Positions 33,732-42,571 of a stretch of 62,183 nucleotides of DNA are shown here, one piece after another. Origin of the DNA: Rhodoblastus sp. 17X3 (GTDB taxonomy: Bacteria; Pseudomonadota; Alphaproteobacteria; Rhizobiales; Beijerinckiaceae); assembly GCF_030056575.1 (NCBI RefSeq), contig NZ_JASHHX010000023.1, forward strand, positions 1-62,183. The letters run 5' to 3'. The notes below the pieces were generated by a model. The model saw nothing but the letters and a program-made list of their open reading frames with translations, was not told the DNA's origin and made no database searches. The position numbers were made by a program, and so were the translations under genes. Within the stretch, counting starts at the first letter, position 1. Each line of letters opens with the position of its first letter.

Positions 33732-35261
33732 CTAGTCGGTGCGCGAGACGAGAATATCGACCCTTCGATTCCTGGCGCGGCCCTCGGCGGTCGCATTGGA
33801 GGCGATCGGATCGTCGGCGCCCTTCCCTTCGACCATCAGGCGGTCAGGCTGCGTCAAGGCAGGCTGCAGCAAGGCGGCCACGGCTTTGGCGCGCTCGATC
33901 GACAATTGAAAATTGGACTGGAACCTGTTGGCGGCGTTCAGCGCGACATTGTCCGTATGCCCCACGACGCGGACCGGCCCGACCTCCTTTTCGACGACCT
34001 GGCCGATGCGGCTGGCCAAGGGCTGAAACTGCGGGAGGATCTTCGCGTCGCCCGATTTGAAGAGGATGAGGCTGCCGACGCGTATCGCGATCCATTTGCC
34101 GATCGGCTCCACGGTCACGGCTCCCGATTGGATCTCGGTCGCCATTGCGTTCTTGATCCGCTCCAGCTGGCCCAGTTGCGCCGGCGACGCCTCGACCCGG
34201 GGCGGCGGAGACGGCAGGCGCCGCTGCAAGGCGATCTTGGTGTTGGGATGCAGCGCATTGGTCTCCAGCGCCGTCGCTTCGGCGGTCTGCGTCAGCTGGG
34301 TCCGCAGGAAAATGAAGAAGCCGAACGTCAGAAACAGGATCAGCCCGACGAGCGCCCAGGTTGGGGCGCGAAATTTGCTGGTCGTCAGAGCGAGATTCTG
34401 GCCCTGCCAATGCGGAGACAAGGCGCTGGCTCCGCGCGGACGAATGCGGCGGAGCGTTTCATAGAGGCTGCGCTGACGGTTCTGCACGGTCGCCGCACCC
34501 GCCGCGCTGGCGCGATACATGCCCTGAAAGCCGAGCGCGAGGCAGGCGTGCTGCAATTCGAGGACGTCGAAATTCCTGGCCGGCTCGGCTGACAGCCGAT
34601 CGAGCTCGTCGAAGAATCGAACGCCGCCGACCCTTTCGCCGAAGAAACGGCTCAGCATCGAATATTGCGTCCAGACATGACGATCTTCGGTCGGAATATT
34701 CTGGACGATGTCGTCGGCCGTCGCGCAGATCAGATATTTCGCGACATTGACCGTTTCAGGCGCCACGCCCGCCGCACGTACGTCAATTTCGAAGAATTTC
34801 ACGGCTTCCGCGACCTGCTCCATCAGGCTGGCGAAAGAGGCCCGCAGGGCGGCCACGCGCAATCTCCCCAGCAACAGCAGCAGAGGGCCGGCCGAGCGCA
34901 TGATCGGATTCGGATTGGGCGCCGCCAGATCGTCGAAGCGCAAGCCCTGCGCCTGCGGCAAAGGCGGCGGATCGGCGCCGGATGAAGCGGCGGGCGGCCG
35001 CGCTGCGATCCAGTCGTCGCTCCCGCTCGCCGACGCGGGCGAGGACAAGGGCGGGGACGGGTCGCCATAGGCGGGCGCGTTGGCGTAGCTGAAAGGAGTC
35101 GCGGGCGGAGGGACCGCTGGCGGCTCGGACCCGGCGGCCGGCCCGGAATTGGCCGGCGGCCCGGGATTGGCCAGCGGCCCCTTGGGGAGCCTGCGCCCCG
35201 GATTGGGCCGGAACACGGTGCGCTCATTGTCCTCTGGCCCGGGATCCTTCTTGTCGCTCAT
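33732..35261 (-). CDS. tssL: T6SS protein TssL with C-terminal OmpA domain
   Basis: A 509-residue DotU-family protein. A long proline-rich N-terminal tail (about 1-95) precedes the cytoplasmic DotU domain, then a membrane helix (ALVGLILFLTFGFFIFL, near residue 315). The last about 115 residues form an OmpA-like peptidoglycan-binding domain with VVGHTDNVALN, then NFQLSIERAKAVAALL and RARNRRVDI. This 'extended TssL' anchors the complex to the cell wall. Its ATG overlaps the tssK stop by four bases (35258-35261). Confidence 0.93.
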   Translation of the reverse strand: MSDKKDPGPEDNERTVFRPNPGRRLPKGPLANPGPPANSGPAAGSEPPAVPPPATPFSYANAPAYGDPSPPLSSPASASGSDDWIAARPPAASSGADPPPLPQAQGLRFDDLAAPNPNPIMRSAGPLLLLLGRLRVAALRASFASLMEQVAEAVKFFEIDVRAAGVAPETVNVAKYLICATADDIVQNIPTEDRHVWTQYSMLSRFFGERVGGVRFFDELDRLSAEPARNFDVLELQHACLALGFQGMYRASAAGAATVQNRQRSLYETLRRIRPRGASALSPHWQGQNLALTTSKFRAPTWALVGLILFLTFGFFIFLRTQLTQTAEATALETNALHPNTKIALQRRLPSPPPRVEASPAQLGQLERIKNAMATEIQSGAVTVEPIGKWIAIRVGSLILFKSGDAKILPQFQPLASRIGQVVEKEVGPVRVVGHTDNVALNAANRFQSNFQLSIERAKAVAALLQPALTQPDRLMVEGKGADDPIASNATAEGRARNRRVDILVSRTD

Positions 35262-36595
35262 CTGGAATCCTCCAGAACGGCCCAGAGTTCGAGTTCCAGT
35301 TCAGGCCAGTCGCCGGAAAAATGCATGCCGATCGAAGCGGCGGAGCTGAATTCCGGCCAGAGCGGCGATTGCCGATCGAGAAAGAAATAGACGTGATCGG
35401 TGATCGCGCGAATTTGCGGGGGCGGCGTGGGCAGATGCACCAGCGGCACACCCGGCAAATGCGCGTGCACGATCTCGTTCATCTTGGTGTTCGGGCCGAT
35501 CTTGAACAGCTTCGGAAATTGCAGCTGAATTTCCGTGAGGGGCCGCCGCGCCGCGACTTCGAGAACGAAACTGGCGTTGCGGAACAAGGCGCGGTCGCGG
35601 ATCGGCGAAACGAAGGCGTTGTCGGCGCGCTCGATCAATTCGAGACGAATGGCGCGCCGCCCGAGGCGCGCGCTGAGAAAGTCCTGCAGGTCGCGCAGAA
35701 CGGGCTCAAACGTCCCTTCGAGATCGTCATGATCGTAAGCTGGATAGCGGCGCGCCCGGCGATCCGTCGCGCCGAAGGTCGCAAGCTCGCCCGCGAGCGC
35801 GACAAGCGTCACGAACAGGCGCTCGGGATGGACGTAGCCCGAAGAGCGCAGATGCCGCAGCACCGGGATTGTGCGGTTGAGCAGTTGAAGCACGAAATAG
35901 TCGACGCTCTGCAAACCGCCGCCCGAGGTCGGATCGGCGGCATAGCGCGACAATTCCTCCAGCTTGTGCTCCACCCAGCCCGAAATCCGGTCGATCCAGC
36001 CGGAAACGACATTATGGGCGCTGCAAACGAGCACGGGCGGCGCATATTTTTCGTCGAAGACCAGCGATTTGTCCTGGACTTCGAGGACGCGCGCGACGCC
36101 GAGATTGAAATAGCCGGGCTTGGGGGTGCGCCGCAATTCATAGGTCAGGCGCGGATAGGCGATATCGAGCTCCTGCTCGACGCGCAGTTCGGACGTGGAA
36201 TCGATGAAGGTTTCGGCGCCTTCGAGGAAGCGCGACGCGCTGTCGCTGACGCGGTGATCGACCTCCCGCACATTGGGCGCCGGCGCGGGAATGCAGAGCC
36301 AGACGATCTGATTGGCCGCATCGTCGGGGATGTCGATCGGGAGCGGCGACGGGCTGTCGCCGGGGAAGTTGAAAGGCGTTCCGTCCGGCATGATCCCGGC
36401 CGCGCGCCGCACCGCGAACTTGCTTTGCTGCGCGACGTCCCTGTCGATCTCGAGTTCGGAAAAGCCCCATGGATAAGGAGAGATGTGACGCGTGCGGCTA
36501 TCGACGCGCCGCTCGTGATAGCGATCGCTCTGCTGAAAATGATGCGGGCGAAGGAACAATCCTTCCCGCCAGATGACCTTGCTGTACCAGGACAT
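35258..36595 (-). CDS. tssK: T6SS baseplate protein TssK
   Basis: A 445-residue TssK protein, the baseplate component that links the tail to the TssL/TssM membrane complex. Its hallmark N-terminus is SWYSKVIWREGLFLRPHHFQ followed by QSDRYHER. Two consecutive ATGs exist; the second (36595) has better spacing from AGGGGG. It lies downstream of tagH by about 83 bp and overlaps tssL. Confidence 0.94.
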   Translation of the reverse strand: MSWYSKVIWREGLFLRPHHFQQSDRYHERRVDSRTRHISPYPWGFSELEIDRDVAQQSKFAVRRAAGIMPDGTPFNFPGDSPSPLPIDIPDDAANQIVWLCIPAPAPNVREVDHRVSDSASRFLEGAETFIDSTSELRVEQELDIAYPRLTYELRRTPKPGYFNLGVARVLEVQDKSLVFDEKYAPPVLVCSAHNVVSGWIDRISGWVEHKLEELSRYAADPTSGGGLQSVDYFVLQLLNRTIPVLRHLRSSGYVHPERLFVTLVALAGELATFGATDRRARRYPAYDHDDLEGTFEPVLRDLQDFLSARLGRRAIRLELIERADNAFVSPIRDRALFRNASFVLEVAARRPLTEIQLQFPKLFKIGPNTKMNEIVHAHLPGVPLVHLPTPPPQIRAITDHVYFFLDRQSPLWPEFSSAASIGMHFSGDWPELELELWAVLEDSR

Positions 36596-36678
36596 CATTC
36601 CCCCTAGCGCCCGCCGCCGAAAAGCGACGCGATATGCGGACCGGAAAGCACGCCTCCGCCAGGAGGCGGTCCGCTTCC

Positions 36679-38040
36679 TCAGCCGTCGCCTGCCCGATCG
36701 TAGAAACTCCCGAAAAGCAACATGAACTGGTTGATGACGCCGTCGGACTGGCCTTTCGTCTGAGCTTTCCAGGCCGCCAGGAACGCGTCCCAGAGTTGCG
36801 CCTTGCGCGCCTTGAACAGAGATTCGGCCCCATGAAGTTTGGGCGCGTTCTTGTCGAGCTGCTCCGGATCGAGAGCGTCGAACAGGCTCTTCACCGCCTG
36901 CTGCATGGCCGCATAAGTCTGGAGCTGATGCCGCTTCAAATCCGCGAAGCTCGCTTCGAGCGCGTCGAGCGCGTCGAGATAGCTGCGCGTCGGCGGCCCG
37001 AACATGATGCGCAGCGCATCCTGCGGCGTCGGCGTGAATTTGAGCGGATTGTTTTCCTGCGGCTGGATCAACGTATATTCGCCGCTGCGCGCGATGCGCT
37101 TGGCTTCGACCCGCGCCTGCAGCAATTGCTGCAATTCACCCGCGACAATCAGCGCGAATTTTCCCATCAAGGCGCCCAGTTCCTCGGGGCTTCTGCTGGA
37201 AAGCAGATCCTGCGGAATGCCCGCCGCCGATGCGAAGGCGTGCATGAAGAGGTCGGAGCCTCCCCGCAACGCGCCTTGATCGCCCCTGACGGGCGCGAAC
37301 GGCGGGTCTGAGCGATCCGGCGAGGCGACCGCGGACGCACGCCCGGCCTGGGCCTCAGGCGGCGCGTGCGCGGCCATGTCCGGCGGCGCGCTCCAGCCGT
37401 CTTCGTCGAAACTTGCGCGCCGGCGCGGCTCGGGCGCGCGGGGGGACTCCTCTCGCGGGACGGGCCTTGGCGCCAGCGGCGCCCAATCCAACGATTGTTC
37501 CACCGGAATGAATTGCGCCGCTTCCCCGATGCGCGGGGCGTCGACCGTCTGGGACAGGAAATCGCCAAAAACGGGGCTCGGCCTGCCCCGTGGCCGCAAT
37601 TCCCTGGGATCGATGGGCGGCGCCACTTCGCCGCCGACGTCCCACAGCGATTCATTCGATTGGGGCCGGTCGATGGTCGGCCGCGCCGCGCCGGGCTCGG
37701 CGTCGGAGGCGCGGCGCGCCTCACCCGTGATTGAGACGCCGATCAGATAGTCGCCAATCTGAAGCCGATCGCCGTGTTTCAGGCGATAGGGCGATTGAAC
37801 CCGCGTCAGCGCGCCATTCACGAAAGTCCCGTTGGTCGAGACGTCGATGAGCATGTATTCGCCGGAATGATATTTGATTTCGCAATGCTTGCCGGAAATG
37901 AAACGCTGCGGGTCCGGGAGACTCCAATCCAGATGCTGGTCGCGCCCGATATCGGCGCTCCTTTGACCGTTGAGCGTGAAGGAAAGCGGCCCGCCGTCGG
38001 GCAGGCTGGAATGGTTCTCGATTTTCAACGTCAGCGCCAT
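36679..38040 (-). CDS. tagH: T6SS FHA-domain protein TagH
   Basis: A 453-residue protein. An N-terminal forkhead-associated domain (about residues 1-100: LTLKIENHSSLPDGGPLSFT, then RFISGKHCEIKYH, STNGTFVNG and HGDRLQIGDYLIGV) binds phosphothreonine. A proline-rich linker and a C-terminal helical TagH domain follow (YTLIQPQENNPLKFTPTPQD, EALRIMFG-type segments, ending LLFGSFYDRAG). In threonine-phosphorylation-controlled T6SSs this Fha protein is the PpkA target. ATG 38040 has GAGGGAC upstream; a TTG five codons earlier is an alternative. It follows a DUF6931-like gene by 24 bp. Confidence 0.9.
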   Translation of the reverse strand: MALTLKIENHSSLPDGGPLSFTLNGQRSADIGRDQHLDWSLPDPQRFISGKHCEIKYHSGEYMLIDVSTNGTFVNGALTRVQSPYRLKHGDRLQIGDYLIGVSITGEARRASDAEPGAARPTIDRPQSNESLWDVGGEVAPPIDPRELRPRGRPSPVFGDFLSQTVDAPRIGEAAQFIPVEQSLDWAPLAPRPVPREESPRAPEPRRRASFDEDGWSAPPDMAAHAPPEAQAGRASAVASPDRSDPPFAPVRGDQGALRGGSDLFMHAFASAAGIPQDLLSSRSPEELGALMGKFALIVAGELQQLLQARVEAKRIARSGEYTLIQPQENNPLKFTPTPQDALRIMFGPPTRSYLDALDALEASFADLKRHQLQTYAAMQQAVKSLFDALDPEQLDKNAPKLHGAESLFKARKAQLWDAFLAAWKAQTKGQSDGVINQFMLLFGSFYDRAGDG

Positions 38041-38064
38041 TGCGGGGTCCCTCAATTCGGCGCC

Positions 38065-38625
38065 TCAGGCGAAATCCATGCCCTCGTCCAGAGATCGCAG
38101 AGCAAATTCGACCCAGGCGGTCATAATAGCCGGTCTCCTGTCGTTAGCCAGTCTTGTTGAAGCGGAAAGCAAGGCTACACGGACCGCCTGCGCGGTCGCG
38201 GCGGGCGACGGCGCCATTGGCGGCCCCCCGGCCGGCGCAATGCTGCCGCCCGACCATGCCGCGGCCAGGGCGATCCATCCTCCTGAAAGTTTGGCGCTCG
38301 TCTCAAGGCCGAGATCGAGCGCCTTCCGGCGCGCCGCCTCGTCCGGACGCAGCGCCCATTGCCGGGCCGCCGCCACGCATGCGCGCTCGCTCGCCGTCAG
38401 CTCCTTCATGTCGCGCATGGCGTGACATCCCCACCAGACCGCTTCGCGACGCGGCAACAGATAGGCGCAATAGGAGATGGCGGCGTCACGACGCTGCTCG
38501 GCCAGACATCGGCGGACGAAGGCGACGGACTCCTCGGCGCTCGCCGCCTCCTCCCCGGTCTCGATGGCGGCTGTCGAGAAGGATGCGAAAAGATCCTTCA
38601 ATGTCGCAAATCGAATCCTGTTCAT
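38065..38625 (-). CDS. DUF6931-like T6SS-associated protein
   Basis: A 186-residue alanine-rich helical protein. It contains LPRREAVWWGCHAMRD, a motif I associate with DUF6931 proteins found in rhizobial-type T6SS loci; this assignment is from memory and not certain. No signal peptide or membrane segment is seen. It lies 4 bp downstream of vgrG and 24 bp upstream of tagH, which strongly suggests a role with VgrG, perhaps as an adaptor or loading chaperone. That role is inference. Confidence 0.6.
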   Translation of the reverse strand: MNRIRFATLKDLFASFSTAAIETGEEAASAEESVAFVRRCLAEQRRDAAISYCAYLLPRREAVWWGCHAMRDMKELTASERACVAAARQWALRPDEAARRKALDLGLETSAKLSGGWIALAAAWSGGSIAPAGGPPMAPSPAATAQAVRVALLSASTRLANDRRPAIMTAWVEFALRSLDEGMDFA

Positions 38626-38629
38626 GGAC

Positions 38630-40408
38630 TCAATTCCAGTCGATCTTCAGCGCCGAGAAAGCGATGTGGCCGGACGTCACCTTGATTTCCGTCGGCGTGA
38701 TTTCGATGACGCTCGCGCCGCAGGTCAGTTTGATGCTCTGGTCGGCCGTCACGGCCTGATTGCCCGAAATCTTTATGATCTGGTCGCCCGCCTGGATCGT
38801 CAGATGGTCGCTGCCCTTATCGAGCGTCGTCGTGCGCGAGGCGCTCGTTCCGCCTTCGAATTTTTCGCCGATCTCGTTCGTCTCCGTATTCAGAACCGTG
38901 ACTTGATGATCTTTCTGGGCGTGCATCCGGATCAATTCGGAATCCTTGGCGTCGTCGAACATCAGCTCGTTGTATCCGCCATGCCCGAGCGTGCTGTCCG
39001 ACTTTATCCCCGACTGGGTTTTCTGCTTTGGAAGCGTGTATGGAAATTCGTTGTCGCCATTATAGACGGCGCCGACGACCAGCGGGCGATCGGGATCGCC
39101 TTCGAGAAACTCGACGACCGCCTCCATTCCGATGCGCGGAATGAACTGGCCGCCCCATTGCTTGCCGGCCCAGACCTGGGCGACGCGAACGCGGCAGGAT
39201 TTCATTTCCTTGCGGTCCCAATGGAACAGCAGGAGCACTCGGCCATATTTGTCGACGTCGATTTCCTGGCCCTCTTCGCCGACGACGCGCGCCGTCTGCG
39301 GCCCATGGATCAGGGCCTTCGGCGTCAGCAGCGGCGGCCGATAGGGAATTGACGCGTCATGGAGCTCGTAATTTCCCGAATAATCGGCCTCGCCGGAGCC
39401 GCCCGAACGATAGCTTTGCGCAACAAAGGAATGCTTCGCCCGCAGGATCAAATATTCAATCTTTTCCGCCGGCAGCGGATGGCGATCCAGCGTCGTGAAG
39501 CCTCCCGGAAACAGACTGATCGCGTTTCCCCTCGCATAGCGGCGTTTGTCTTGGGCCTGATCGGCGTCGAGACGCACTTTGGCGTTTTCCTCGCCATCCT
39601 GCATTTCCATATACAGCCCGGGATAGTCATAAATCTCCATCTGACCCTTGCTATATTTTGAAGCAGATTCCTTTTCCGTTTGCAGCTTTTTCGTGGGCTG
39701 CTTAAAATCGTAATCGTTCAATTTATATTTACCGGACCGGAATTGCCGCTCGCTGCTCCAGCTCCTGAAATATTCGACGTCATGTCGCGCCTGGAGATCG
39801 TCAAAATACGAAATTGTCGCGTGGCCGGGCACGGCTTCATGGGACGACTTGGAATCGGCCAATTTAAGCATATGCGTCCCGGCAGAATGTTCGAAAAAAT
39901 AATAAATCCCGAACCTTTCCATCATTCGGCAGACAAAATTCAAATCTGTCTCGCGATACTGAACACAATATTCGATCTTGCAATAAGGTTTTGTCGTGAC
40001 GGATTTAAAGTCGGTAAAACCGCGATCGCGGAACACCTCGTCGATGATCTGGATGACTGTCTTGTCGTGCCAGATCCGACAGTCCGAGGTGCGTGAAAGC
40101 AACCAGAGCCAGGGGCGCAGAACGATCCGATACAAGAAGAGTTCGTGATATGCCCCGACTGCCTCGGCTTCGACCATCACGCCGTTGAAATGGCGATCGG
40201 GACCGTCGGGAGAACTGAAGGTCACGCAGCAATTATGGCCGAGCGCCTGGTCAAAATCGATGTGATCCGAAGCGCTTAGAGCCTCAACGCGAAATTCGAA
40301 AAGCTCGCTGACGCCTTCCGTGGCGTCGAAGCGCGACAGGGCCAGTACGTCCTTCCCCAAAGGGCTTGTAAACGCGCTCGGGCGGCCTTCCTGTAAAAGC
40401 TGAGACAT
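38630..40408 (-). CDS. vgrG: T6SS spike protein VgrG (TssI)
   Basis: A 592-residue VgrG. The gp27-like N-terminal part (LSRFDATEGVSELFEFRVEA, then ETDLNFVCRMMERFGIYYFF) is followed by the gp5-like OB-fold part (RVRVAQVWAGKQWGGQFIPR, then EFLEGDPDRPLVVGAVYNGD) and a C-terminal beta-helix ending near ALKIDWN. There is no long C-terminal extension, so it is probably a carrier of separate effectors rather than an evolved effector. It is the first gene of the leftward arm, separated from tssA by a 199-bp divergent spacer. Confidence 0.93.
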   Translation of the reverse strand: MSQLLQEGRPSAFTSPLGKDVLALSRFDATEGVSELFEFRVEALSASDHIDFDQALGHNCCVTFSSPDGPDRHFNGVMVEAEAVGAYHELFLYRIVLRPWLWLLSRTSDCRIWHDKTVIQIIDEVFRDRGFTDFKSVTTKPYCKIEYCVQYRETDLNFVCRMMERFGIYYFFEHSAGTHMLKLADSKSSHEAVPGHATISYFDDLQARHDVEYFRSWSSERQFRSGKYKLNDYDFKQPTKKLQTEKESASKYSKGQMEIYDYPGLYMEMQDGEENAKVRLDADQAQDKRRYARGNAISLFPGGFTTLDRHPLPAEKIEYLILRAKHSFVAQSYRSGGSGEADYSGNYELHDASIPYRPPLLTPKALIHGPQTARVVGEEGQEIDVDKYGRVLLLFHWDRKEMKSCRVRVAQVWAGKQWGGQFIPRIGMEAVVEFLEGDPDRPLVVGAVYNGDNEFPYTLPKQKTQSGIKSDSTLGHGGYNELMFDDAKDSELIRMHAQKDHQVTVLNTETNEIGEKFEGGTSASRTTTLDKGSDHLTIQAGDQIIKISGNQAVTADQSIKLTCGASVIEITPTEIKVTSGHIAFSALKIDWN

Positions 40409-40442
40409 TCATCCACCTATACTTGCGCCATTCTGCAAAAAC

Positions 40443-40471
40443 TTGACGATATAAAACATGTCCCCCATAGT
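40443..40471 (+). promoter_or_regulatory. possible promoter for the rightward T6SS arm
   Basis: TTGACG (40443-40448) is followed after 17 bp by CATAGT (40466-40471). The spacing is ideal and the -35 is good, but the -10 matches only four of six bases. It lies in the vgrG-tssA spacer. Other promoters may exist. Confidence 0.3.
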
Positions 40472-40498
40472 CGGGCGGCGCGCCTTGGCGCCTGCGAT

Positions 40499-40512
40499 CG
40501 ATTTTGAAATCG
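40499..40512. promoter_or_regulatory. palindrome in the vgrG-tssA spacer
   Basis: CGATTTTGAAATCG is a perfect 6-bp inverted repeat around a 2-base centre. It lies in the middle of the divergent spacer between the two T6SS arms, where a shared regulator would bind. It could also be chance. Confidence 0.35.
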
Positions 40513-40607
40513 TTTAGACTTTTCGAGCGTCACAATCGGCTAAACACAATCTTGGCCCATTTCGTTCCGCCCGATGCCGACGGAAGAAGGAGCGCGCGAG
40601 GAGCAAC

Positions 40608-41921
40608 ATGGCCATCTTGCCGCTGGATCAGTTGATCAATCCCGTTTCGGACGACAGCGCATGCGGCCCCGATCTGGACCTGCAATTTGATCCCGATTTC
40701 ATGAATTTCCTTGCCCGGGTCGAAGGCACCCTGCCCGGCCAGTTTTTCACGCGCGATCAGGGGAGCGGGAATGAAAAGCCGTTCGAACGCGGCTCCCTGA
40801 GCTTTCAGAGCGAGATCGCAGCGGCGGAAGAACTGCTGCTTCGAACCCGTGACATTCGTCTCCTGGTGGCCCTTGCCAAATTCGCCGCCCTCGATCGCAA
40901 GCTGCCGGATTTCGTCGATCTCATGGAGACAATCGCGAGCCTGCTCGAAGCGCGGTGGGACGAGGTCAATCCTTGCGCGGAGGACGACGATTTCTCCTTG
41001 CGCCTGGCGTCGCTGCAGGCGCTCGACGACATGACCCATATCGTCCTCCCGCTGCAATTCACGCCGCTCATTCGACATCCGCGCGCGGGCGCCATCACTT
41101 TTCGCCACAAGCTCGTCGCCGATGGCCTGTCTCCGCGCGAAGGCGAGGAGGTCCCGGACGCGACGGTCATCGACCGCGCCTTCATGGAAATCCCGACGGA
41201 GGATCTGATCGCGCAGCGCGACCGGTTCGCGCGTCTGGCGGCCGCCGCCGCGGCGATCGGCGCGACAACCGCCGGTCGCCTCGGCGCTCAAGCGGCCGTT
41301 CGCCTCGATTTGCTGGAAGGCTTGAGCAAAAAGATCCTCGCCTTCCTCGACGGTTTTGTCCGCCGCAGGGAACCGGCCCTCGCCGCCCAGTCTGATCCCG
41401 ATGCGGCGAACGGCGACGCCGCCCAAGGCCCCGCGACGCTCGCCGGCCCGATCGCGACGCTTGACGATGTCTCCGCGACCCTGGCGGGAATCGCCGCCTA
41501 TTTCGCGCAATCCGAACCTTCGAGCCCGGCGCTGCTGCTGGTCAAACAGGCCTCCAGTCTGGTCGGCAAGAACTTTCTCGAGGTGATCCGCATTCTCGCG
41601 CCCGATTATTTCGATCAGGCGCGGATTGGAGTGGGCAGGAACGAAACTTTGGACCTGCCGCTCCATCGGTTGTCGGAACTGTTTGAAACAGAAGTCACGG
41701 AGCCGCCCTCGCCCGACGCCAGCATGGTGAATATCGCCGACAAGTCCGCCGCCGTCGCCGCATTGCTGCAGATCGAGGCCTATTACGCCCGCAACGAACC
41801 ATCGAGCCCCGTTCCATTCATGTGCGAGCGGGCGCGCAAATTTTCATCGGCTGATTTTCTGACAATTTTAAAGGAAATACTTCCGTCCGATGCATTCACA
41901 CTGCCAGGCTCAAGCTATTAG
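40608..41921 (+). CDS. tssA: T6SS protein TssA
   Basis: A 437-residue TssA. The N-terminal ImpA domain is clear (VSDDSACGPDLDLQFDPDFM, then the EVNPCAEDDDFSLR segment). The C-terminal half contains two similar EPSSPA-type units at about residues 285-335 and 377-430. TssA primes the baseplate and helps sheath polymerisation. A GAGGAGCAAC precedes the ATG. It opens the rightward arm. Confidence 0.92.
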   Translation: MAILPLDQLINPVSDDSACGPDLDLQFDPDFMNFLARVEGTLPGQFFTRDQGSGNEKPFERGSLSFQSEIAAAEELLLRTRDIRLLVALAKFAALDRKLPDFVDLMETIASLLEARWDEVNPCAEDDDFSLRLASLQALDDMTHIVLPLQFTPLIRHPRAGAITFRHKLVADGLSPREGEEVPDATVIDRAFMEIPTEDLIAQRDRFARLAAAAAAIGATTAGRLGAQAAVRLDLLEGLSKKILAFLDGFVRRREPALAAQSDPDAANGDAAQGPATLAGPIATLDDVSATLAGIAAYFAQSEPSSPALLLVKQASSLVGKNFLEVIRILAPDYFDQARIGVGRNETLDLPLHRLSELFETEVTEPPSPDASMVNIADKSAAVAALLQIEAYYARNEPSSPVPFMCERARKFSSADFLTILKEILPSDAFTLPGSSY

Positions 41922-42029
41922 GCTCACGAGTGGAGCATTGACGTTAGCCAAAATTGCAGTAATGCTTTGGGTTCTGACCGATGCAGAGCATAATCGGCCC
42001 ATGGTCAGCTTTTAGAAGGACTGTTCGCC

Positions 42030-42554
42030 ATGAGTTCGGACAGCGGCCAAAAATTCATCCGTCGAAATCGCGTCCCCCGCGTTCACATCAGCTACGACGA
42101 TCCCTACGACGCCGAGCGGAAAATCGAGTTGCCTTTCGTCATGGCGGTCCTGGCGGATCTTTCGGGGGATTCCTCCGATATCGCCAAGCCGGAAGTGGGC
42201 GATCGAACGTTCCTCGATATCGACATGGACAATTTCGAGCAGCGGATGGCGGCGATCGAGCCCGGCACGAGTTTTCGCGTCGCCAACAAACTGGGCGAAG
42301 CCGACGAAAAGCTCTCGGTCAAACTGAAATTTCAGAAGATGGAAGACTTTTCGCCCGCCGCGGTGGCGAGGCAGGTTCCCTCGCTCGCAAAATTGCTGGA
42401 GGCGCGTGAACAACTCGCCAACCTCATGCGTTACATGGACGGCAAAGCTGGAGCCGAAGAGCAATTGAAGAAGCTGTTGAAAGATCCAGCGCTCATGGCC
42501 GCCGTTGGCGAAAAACTCGCGAAAAATCCATCTGAAGGCGGCGCGGAACAGTAA
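42030..42554 (+). CDS. tssB: T6SS sheath protein TssB
   Basis: A 174-residue small sheath subunit. It shows the family signature RVHISYDDPYDAERKIELPF, then FVMAVLADLSGD and FLDIDMDNFEQRMAAIEP. It forms the contractile sheath with TssC. AGAAGGA lies upstream of the ATG, and tssC follows after 17 bp. Confidence 0.95.
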   Translation: MSSDSGQKFIRRNRVPRVHISYDDPYDAERKIELPFVMAVLADLSGDSSDIAKPEVGDRTFLDIDMDNFEQRMAAIEPGTSFRVANKLGEADEKLSVKLKFQKMEDFSPAAVARQVPSLAKLLEAREQLANLMRYMDGKAGAEEQLKKLLKDPALMAAVGEKLAKNPSEGGAEQ

Positions 42555-42571
42555 ACCGGAAGGACTGCGAA

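Noticed and set aside
40409-40607. Sigma-54 promoter in the T6SS spacer
   Set aside because: Candidates such as TTGGCGCCTGCGATCG and TTGGCCCATTTCG have the GG but not the GC ten bases on, so they do not meet the -24/-12 pattern.
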